From: CAYVBE01 sp964448935
GTDB taxonomy: Bacteria > Planctomycetota > Brocadiia > SM23-32
Assembly: GCA_964448935.1 (NCBI GenBank)
Contig: CAYVBE010000115.1
Span: forward strand, 1 to 13,102
Length of the DNA stretch: 13,102 bases
Direction: 5' to 3'
Shown here: one piece after another, positions 7,150-13,102 of the stretch
Layout of the letters: each line of letters starts with the position of its first letter
How positions within the stretch are numbered: position 1 is the stretch's first letter
Position numbers and translations under genes: made by a program
The notes under the pieces: generated by a model
What the model saw: the letters and a program-made list of their open reading frames with translations, nothing else
What the model was told of the DNA's origin: nothing
Databases searched by the model: none

Positions 7150-7815
7150 GTGGGGGACGAGAACGCTGCGGACAACTACCGGCGAATACGCGCCGCCCTG
7201 CCATCGGAGGTGCGGATAGTGGTGGCGACCAAGGGCCGCCTCGGCCGGGAAATCGCCGAGGTCGTGCGCGCCGGGGCGACGCTGATCGGCGAGAACTACG
7301 TGCAGGACGCGCAACGCCATTACGCGGAGCTGGGGGAACTGACCGGCGAAATCGAGTGGCACCTGATCGGGCACCTGCAGCGCAACAAGATCAACCAGGC
7401 GCTGCCGCTGTTCACGATGATCCAGAGTCTGGATTCGACTCGCCTGGCGCGCGGCCTCAACAAGCGCGGGGACGAACCCGTGTCCACGCTGGTGGAAGTG
7501 AACATCGCAGGTGAGGAGAGCAAGCAGGGCGTGCCGCCCGCCGAGGTGCCAGAGCTGCTGGAAGAAGTGGCCGACCTTGAGCGGCTACGCGTGGAGGGCT
7601 TGATGACCATGGAGCCCTACAGCGAGGACCCGGAGGACGCGCGGCCCTACTTCCGGCGCATGCGGGAGTTGTTCGAACATCTGAAGCAGTTCGATTCGCC
7701 GAACGTGCGGATGCAGACGCTCTCAATGGGGATGACGAACTCCTATGAGGTGGCCGTCGAGGAGGGCGCCAACATGGTGCGCCTGGGCACGGCCATCTTC
7801 GGCCCGCGCCAGTGA
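7150..7815 (+). CDS. yggS: YggS/PLPBP-family pyridoxal phosphate homeostasis protein
   Basis: A 221-residue single-domain TIM-barrel protein of the YggS/PROSC family, which binds PLP without known enzymatic activity and buffers vitamin B6 and amino-acid metabolism. The PLP-binding lysine is Lys28 in VVATKGR. Other family signatures are GENYVQDA, HLIGHLQRNK, VNIAGEESKQG, GLMTM and the C-terminal LSMGMTNSYEVAVEEGANMVRLGTAIFG. The start is GTG at 7150, with GGGAGG at 7139-7144 five bases upstream, 17 bases after panD. It is last in the cofactor operon and ends two bases from the stop of the oppositely oriented zinc-ribbon gene. The N-terminus is a little shorter than usual but contains all core elements. 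Confidence 0.93.
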   Translation: MGDENAADNYRRIRAALPSEVRIVVATKGRLGREIAEVVRAGATLIGENYVQDAQRHYAELGELTGEIEWHLIGHLQRNKINQALPLFTMIQSLDSTRLARGLNKRGDEPVSTLVEVNIAGEESKQGVPPAEVPELLEEVADLERLRVEGLMTMEPYSEDPEDARPYFRRMRELFEHLKQFDSPNVRMQTLSMGMTNSYEVAVEEGANMVRLGTAIFGPRQ

Positions 7816-7817
7816 AC

Positions 7818-8525
7818 TCACTCGTCGGCCAGCATCAGCAGGCGGCCGCAGCTATGGCAGTGGACCAGCTTGTTCTCGCGGGCCAGCAGCACCTTGGTCT
7901 GCTTGGTGATCTGCGTGTGGCACCCGCCACAGATGCGGCCGTCCACCTCGGCCAGTGCGTCCCTGGGATGTCGGCTGGCGATGCGGTCGTAGGCGGTCAG
8001 CAGTTCGGGGTCGAGTTCTGAGCGGATCTGCTCGCGTTCCTGCTGAAGTCCTTCGATCTGCTGGTCCAACTCCTCGGTCCGGTTCGCGACTTCCTCCCTG
8101 ATGCGCTGCAGCTCGGCGCGGGCTTCCTCAACTTCTTCGGCCAGGCGTTCCTCTTCTTTGCTCAGCCGATCGGCGGTATCGAGGGCCATCAGGGCCTCGT
8201 CCTCCCACTTCTGGATGTCGGCCTGGCGGCTGGACAGGGAGTGCTGAATGGCGTCGTATTCGCGCTGATTCTGCACGGTGTTGAGCTGGGTTTCCAGGCG
8301 TTCGCACTCCTGCTCGGCCTTTTCTATTTCCAGTTGAGTGCGGTCGGCCAGTTTTGTCTTCTCGATGCGCGTCTGGTGGGTCTGCTCCCGGCGGCTTTCT
8401 TTCTCTTCCAGCACTTCGGCCTGGTTTTCGATGTCTATGGAAAGCCTCTCCCTGTCGCGGCGCAGATCCTCTATGCGGCAGTTGATATCCTGCAGTTCGC
8501 GCAGCTTTTCGAGCTTTTTTCTCAT
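7818..8525 (-). CDS. coiled-coil protein with C-terminal C4 zinc ribbon (DUF164 type)
   Basis: A 235-residue soluble protein. Residues about 1-175 form a long charged coiled coil, including VQNQREYDAIQ (84-94), which matches the conserved NxREYxA motif of this family. Residues 199-226 form a zinc ribbon with Cys199-x2-Cys202 and Cys223-x2-Cys226. The family (Pfam zf-RING_7; also related to chlamydial CdsZ) is widespread, often near Nif3-like genes or rpoD/dnaG. Its molecular role is poorly defined; nucleic-acid binding or a chaperone role has been proposed. The ATG at 8525 is chosen because MRKKLEKLRELQDINCRI fits family starts and AGGA (8533-8536) lies seven bases upstream. An upstream in-frame GTG at 8630 would translate through the terminator hairpin and is unlikely. 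The start sits only 24 nt after that terminator's T-tract, so expression depends on read-through or on an unrecognised promoter. Confidence 0.85.
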   Translation of the reverse strand: MRKKLEKLRELQDINCRIEDLRRDRERLSIDIENQAEVLEEKESRREQTHQTRIEKTKLADRTQLEIEKAEQECERLETQLNTVQNQREYDAIQHSLSSRQADIQKWEDEALMALDTADRLSKEEERLAEEVEEARAELQRIREEVANRTEELDQQIEGLQQEREQIRSELDPELLTAYDRIASRHPRDALAEVDGRICGGCHTQITKQTKVLLARENKLVHCHSCGRLLMLADE

Positions 8526-8549
8526 TGCGCTGTCCTGCGGTGCGGTGGG

Positions 8550-8585
8550 AAAAGAAAAAAGCCCGAACCCAACCGGGCTCGGGCT
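8550..8585 (-). terminator. strong intrinsic terminator after rpoD (possible attenuator)
   Basis: On the minus strand, AGCCCGA pairs with TCGGGCT. A G-T pair and CCC:GGG extend the stem to about 11 bp around a GGTT loop (hairpin 8560-8585). The tract TTTTTCTTTT follows at 8559-8550. It lies 108 bases past the rpoD stop and just ahead of the zinc-ribbon gene. A GGTTCGG at 8602-8608 on the plus strand could pair with CCGAACC at 8563-8569, giving an alternative fold that would disrupt the terminator. Regulation of read-through by that fold is inference. Confidence 0.88.
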
Positions 8586-8693
8586 GTCGAAGCGCACCCC
8601 TGGTTCGGCGCGCGTAGGCGAGACGTGCAATGGGCCGGCGGGGTGGGCATCACGGTTCCGTCGCTCCCCCTGTGCGGAAAAAGAAGCAGTAGT

Positions 8694-10370
<1,677 letters not shown>

Positions 10371-10389
10371 CGGAGATCAACTCCCGAGT

Positions 10390-12144
10390 TTATCTGTCTT
10401 GCGCCGACTTTTTGTCCTCTTCCTTCAGCCTTTGCGCCAGTCTTCGCAGCTCTTGATCGTCCATCTGCTCCGGCCGGGGCGCGGAACTCGTGCGTTCCGC
10501 CTCCTGCCTGCGGGCCAGATAGTCCAGGTAGCCCTTCAGGACCGCCCGCGACACCTCGGCCGCGTTCTTCACCCGCGCCATGCGCTCCTGTTCCTGTGCG
10601 ACCGCGTGGGACGCCGCAGAGGCCATTTCCACATCCGTCAGCGATCCGATGAAATCCGACGCTTCGACTTCTCCATCCCGCTCCAGCAGCAACTCCAGCG
10701 TGCGCCGCTCCGGGCCCTCCGGCAGCGCATCCAGCTCGGCGCCCGTCAACTCGGAGCGCAGTTCAGCGTGCACCAGCAGCAGTCCCAGCAGGTCGCCCGG
10801 CAGGCTCTGGCTCAGGGAGCGCTGCGGCTCCGCCTCCTCGGCAGGTCCTCCGGTGCGTCGGGGACTTCCCAGCCCCGCCCAGATGGCGCGGGGCGGCACC
10901 CTCAGCTCGTCGGCTATCCAGCGCACGATCATGTCGCGCTGCGCCGGGTCGCGCACGCCGGAGGCGAATTCCGCCACCTCCCGGAACGCCGCGGTGCGCC
11001 CTTCAATCGTCTCCGTGCTGTGATTGCTCCGCGCCAGTTGCAGGCGGAATTCAAAGAACCCGAGGCTCTCGTCCAGCAGCCCGCGGAACTCCTCGCCGCC
11101 GTGCTCCACGATGTAGTCGCAGGGGTCGAGCCCGCTCGGCAACCGGGCCACCCGTATCTCCAGGTCCTGCTCCAGCAGCACCTCGATGCTGCGGGCGGCG
11201 GACTTCTGGCCCGCCTCATCCGCGTCGAACACCAGTATCACGCGGCTGCACAGCCGCCCGAGCGCCCGTGCGTGGTCCTCGGTCAGTGCCGTGCCCAGCA
11301 CGGCCAGGGCCTCGGTCACGCCGGCCTGGTGCGCCATGATCACGTCCGTGTAGCCTTCCAGCACCACGGCGGTGTCGGCGGATCGCACGGCCGCCTTGGC
11401 CTGGTCCAGACCGAAAAAACACCGTCCCTTGGTGAACAGCGGCGTCTCCGGACTGTTCAGATACTTCGGCTCGTCATCGGGGTCCAGGGCCCGCGCCCCG
11501 AAGGCGATCACCCGCCCGGCCACGTTCGTTATCGGGAACATGAGCCGGTTGCGAAACCTGTCGTAATGCCCGTTGCCGTCCTGCCGGGCCCTCACCAGGC
11601 CCGCGGCGACCAGTTCGTCCGGCTTGAAGTCGCGTTTAAGCGCGACGTTCAGAAAGTGCTCCCATCCGTCCGGCGCGTATCCGAGCCGCCACTTCTCCAT
11701 GGACGCCTCGGTTATGCGCCGCTCTTTCAGGTACTTCCGCGGCTGCTCCGCCTTTTCCAGACACTTCTGGTAGAATGTGGCCGCCAGTTCGTGCGCCCGG
11801 CGGAGCCTGCCCAGGTTGCTCTGCTCCTCGGGCGGCGCCTCGGTGTATTCCCCGAGGTCAACGCCGGCCTCGTTCGCGAGCTGGTGCAGCGCCTCCCGGA
11901 AGGAGAGGCCCTCCATCTTCTGCAGGAAGGTGAAAACGTTCCCTCCTTCCTTGCACCCGAAGCAATGGTACAGTCCGTTGTCCGGGTCAATGGAAAAGGA
12001 AGGTGTCTTCTCGTCGTGGAACGGGCAGAGCGCCACATACCGGCTCCCGCGTCTCTTCAGCCGGAGGTACCGCTCCGCCAGGCGCACGAAGTCAACCCTT
12101 CGCGCGACCTGTTGGATAACATGTTCCGGTACGCGGCCCGCCAC
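10390..12144 (-). CDS. dnaG: DNA primase DnaG
   Basis: Synthesises RNA primers at the replication fork together with the replicative helicase. Numbered from the GTG at 12144, the 584-residue protein has a CHC2 zinc domain with Cys40, His43, Cys61 and Cys64 (CPFHDEKTPSF and YHCFGCKEGGN). Next come the RNA polymerase domain (YDRFRNRLMFPI, VIAFGARAL) and a TOPRIM core with Glu263 in LEGYTDV and Asp307/Asp309 in FDADEAG. The C-terminal ~150 residues fit the helicase-binding domain but are too divergent to mark precisely. EGYTD and DADEAG differ slightly from the common EGYMD and DGDxAG. The GTG is preferred because AGGGG lies five bases upstream (12150-12154) and VAGRVPEHVIQQV matches family N-termini. 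Another GTG at 12195 would add 17 residues with no good ribosome-binding site. rpoD follows after 19 bases. Confidence 0.95.
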   Translation of the reverse strand: MAGRVPEHVIQQVARRVDFVRLAERYLRLKRRGSRYVALCPFHDEKTPSFSIDPDNGLYHCFGCKEGGNVFTFLQKMEGLSFREALHQLANEAGVDLGEYTEAPPEEQSNLGRLRRAHELAATFYQKCLEKAEQPRKYLKERRITEASMEKWRLGYAPDGWEHFLNVALKRDFKPDELVAAGLVRARQDGNGHYDRFRNRLMFPITNVAGRVIAFGARALDPDDEPKYLNSPETPLFTKGRCFFGLDQAKAAVRSADTAVVLEGYTDVIMAHQAGVTEALAVLGTALTEDHARALGRLCSRVILVFDADEAGQKSAARSIEVLLEQDLEIRVARLPSGLDPCDYIVEHGGEEFRGLLDESLGFFEFRLQLARSNHSTETIEGRTAAFREVAEFASGVRDPAQRDMIVRWIADELRVPPRAIWAGLGSPRRTGGPAEEAEPQRSLSQSLPGDLLGLLLVHAELRSELTGAELDALPEGPERRTLELLLERDGEVEASDFIGSLTDVEMASAASHAVAQEQERMARVKNAAEVSRAVLKGYLDYLARRQEAERTSSAPRPEQMDDQELRRLAQRLKEEDKKSAQDR

Positions 12145-12228
12145 AAATACCCCTGGAGCAACCGGAGGCCGAAGGCTCCACCGAACGATTGGCACACCAT
12201 CCCTATTTTATGCAACCGCACCACTACC

Positions 12229-12257
12229 ATGTTACACCCTGAGAAGTCGTTTGGCAA
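12229..12257 (-). promoter_or_regulatory. probable promoter of the dnaG-rpoD operon
   Basis: On the minus strand TTGCCA (12257-12252) and TAACAT (12234-12229) are separated by 17 bases. These are five-of-six and four-of-six matches to the sigma-70 boxes. Transcription would begin near 12222, giving a leader of roughly 78 nt before the GTG at 12144. It lies in the 144-base gap between the moaA stop and dnaG, so dnaG-rpoD need not depend on moaA transcription. Confidence 0.5.
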
Positions 12258-12288
12258 CCCCAAAAATCGGATTGTCCCGCCCCGTCAG

Positions 12289-13102
12289 TCACCCACCGAT
12301 CTCCCGCGCGCACTCCACCCGCCTGCCGCGGGGCCCTTCCCTCGTTTTCGTGTCATACACCCGCCGGATTGTTCGACGGATCTGCGACCGCCGGCCTTCC
12401 CGCAGCAACTGTCCGATACGGGCCCCCCTCTCAGCGAACAGGCACGGCAGCAGCTCGCCGGCGGAGGTGAACCGCAGCTTCGAGCAGACCGGGCAGGGGG
12501 GAGCCGTCAGGCTGCGGACCAGTCCCACGGTGGCGCCGCCGACGCGGTACAGCTCCTCCACCGACAGGTCGTCGCCCGCCAGCCGCTCCATCGGTCCGAA
12601 CTCGCCTTCCAGCCTCGCCCTGACTTCCTCCGCAGACACCGTGCCGGTGCCGGTGGCGGCGTCGCACTTTCCGTAGAACTCGATAAAACGAACCCGCACC
12701 CCCGTCCTGCCCCCGAACCGCACGAATTCGCAGACCTCGTCCTCGTTCCGCCCCGCCAGCAGCACGGTGTTCACCTTCACCAGAGGGAAGGCGGCCGCGG
12801 CCGCCTCGATGCCGTTCAGCACGCGCGGAAGGACGTCTCGCCCCGTGATGCGCGCGAAACGGTCCTCCTGCAGGCTGTCCAGGCTCACGTTCACCCGGTC
12901 CAGCCCGGCCCGCCGCAACCTTTGCGCACGAGTGGCCAATCCCACGCCGTTGGTCGTCAGCGTGGTCTCCCGGATGCCCGGCACGGAGCTTACGGCACGG
13001 ATGATCTCGTCCAGGTCGCCCCGCTGCAGCGGCTCGCCCCCGGTCAGCCGCACCTTCTCCACGCCCTCGGCGGCGGCGCACTCCACCAGCAGGCACAGTT
13101 CC
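12289..13102 (-). CDS. moaA: GTP 3',8-cyclase MoaA, C-terminal part (5' end off the window)
   Basis: A radical SAM enzyme that converts GTP to 3',8-cyclo-GTP in the first step of molybdenum cofactor synthesis. The visible 270 or so residues start inside the barrel with VRLTGGEPL, then TTNGVGLA and VNVSLDSL, all MoaA-typical. The C-terminal auxiliary [4Fe-4S] site is Cys-x2-Cys-x13-Cys in CPVCSKLRFTSAGELLPC. The protein ends in IGG; the terminal Gly-Gly is conserved and needed for cyclisation. The N-terminal CxxxCxxC cluster motif lies beyond the window edge. The frame is open through base 13102, so the first apparent start (GTG at 13086) is not the real one. The short C-terminal region after the cluster is arginine-rich. 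No other molybdopterin gene is in the window. Confidence 0.93.
   Translation of the reverse strand, partial: ELCLLVECAAAEGVEKVRLTGGEPLQRGDLDEIIRAVSSVPGIRETTLTTNGVGLATRAQRLRRAGLDRVNVSLDSLQEDRFARITGRDVLPRVLNGIEAAAAAFPLVKVNTVLLAGRNEDEVCEFVRFGGRTGVRVRFIEFYGKCDAATGTGTVSAEEVRARLEGEFGPMERLAGDDLSVEELYRVGGATVGLVRSLTAPPCPVCSKLRFTSAGELLPCLFAERGARIGQLLREGRRSQIRRTIRRVYDTKTREGPRGRRVECAREIGG

Noticed and set aside
8526..8630. N-terminal extension of the zinc-ribbon protein from a GTG at 8630
   Set aside because: The 35 added residues are encoded by the terminator hairpin and leader, and family members start near MRKKLEKLRELQ.
8586..8693. A small RNA or tRNA gene ending at the rpoD terminator
   Set aside because: I looked for tRNA arms and SRP- or tmRNA-like motifs and found none. 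It reads as the rpoD 3' untranslated leader to the zinc-ribbon gene.
12245..12300. Intrinsic terminator after moaA
   Set aside because: On the minus strand ATCGG could pair with CCGAT before five Ts, but the stem is only 5 bp with a loop of over 20 bases, so it is too weak to call.

Overview
The window is 13.1 kb of GC-rich bacterial DNA with short intergenic gaps. It looks like part of a metagenome-assembled genome: a 100-N scaffold gap is flanked on both sides by the same 55 bases, which suggests two overlapping contigs that were never merged. There is no ribosomal or other strong taxonomic marker. A sulfide-type (His-containing) Thi4, a very divergent multi-domain GH9 protein and a linked dnaG-rpoD pair suggest an uncultured, probably anaerobic or microaerobic bacterium, perhaps from the Planctomycetota/PVC or a neighbouring phylum. 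That placement is a guess.

Layout, left to right. (1) Positions 94-2583 (+) hold an SLC12-type (cation-chloride cotransporter-like) APC-superfamily transporter, split by a 271-bp MITE-like insertion at 1094-1364. The insertion has matching terminal inverted repeats and an 8-bp target duplication, and removing it restores a continuous 736-residue protein. (2) Positions 2696-5725 (+) encode a secreted GH9 glycoside hydrolase with a long, mostly unrecognised N-terminal region. It has its own near-consensus sigma-70 promoter. (3) Positions 5726-6031 contain a 15-bp tandem repeat, the N gap and its duplicated flanks, and a second near-consensus promoter. (4) Positions 6032-7815 (+) form a compact cofactor operon: Thi4 thiazole synthase, PanD aspartate decarboxylase and a YggS/PLPBP pyridoxal-phosphate homeostasis protein. 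(5) Convergent to it, reading leftward from about 12257 to 7818, is a macromolecular-synthesis cluster: dnaG (primase), rpoD (primary sigma factor), a strong intrinsic terminator, then a coiled-coil/C4 zinc-ribbon (DUF164-type) gene only 24 nt beyond the terminator. (6) The right edge holds the 3' part of moaA (GTP 3',8-cyclase) on the minus strand, running off the window.

How the genes fit together: dnaG-rpoD pairs replication priming with the housekeeping sigma factor, as in the classical macromolecular-synthesis operons. The thi4-panD-yggS unit groups the thiamine thiazole precursor, the beta-alanine precursor of CoA, and PLP homeostasis. The GH9 protein and the broken transporter are separate accessory functions. 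I found no CRISPR array, tRNA, rRNA, phage genes or obvious defence system. The most notable non-gene structures are the MITE-like insertion, the assembly junction, and the terminator/possible attenuator between rpoD and the zinc-ribbon gene.
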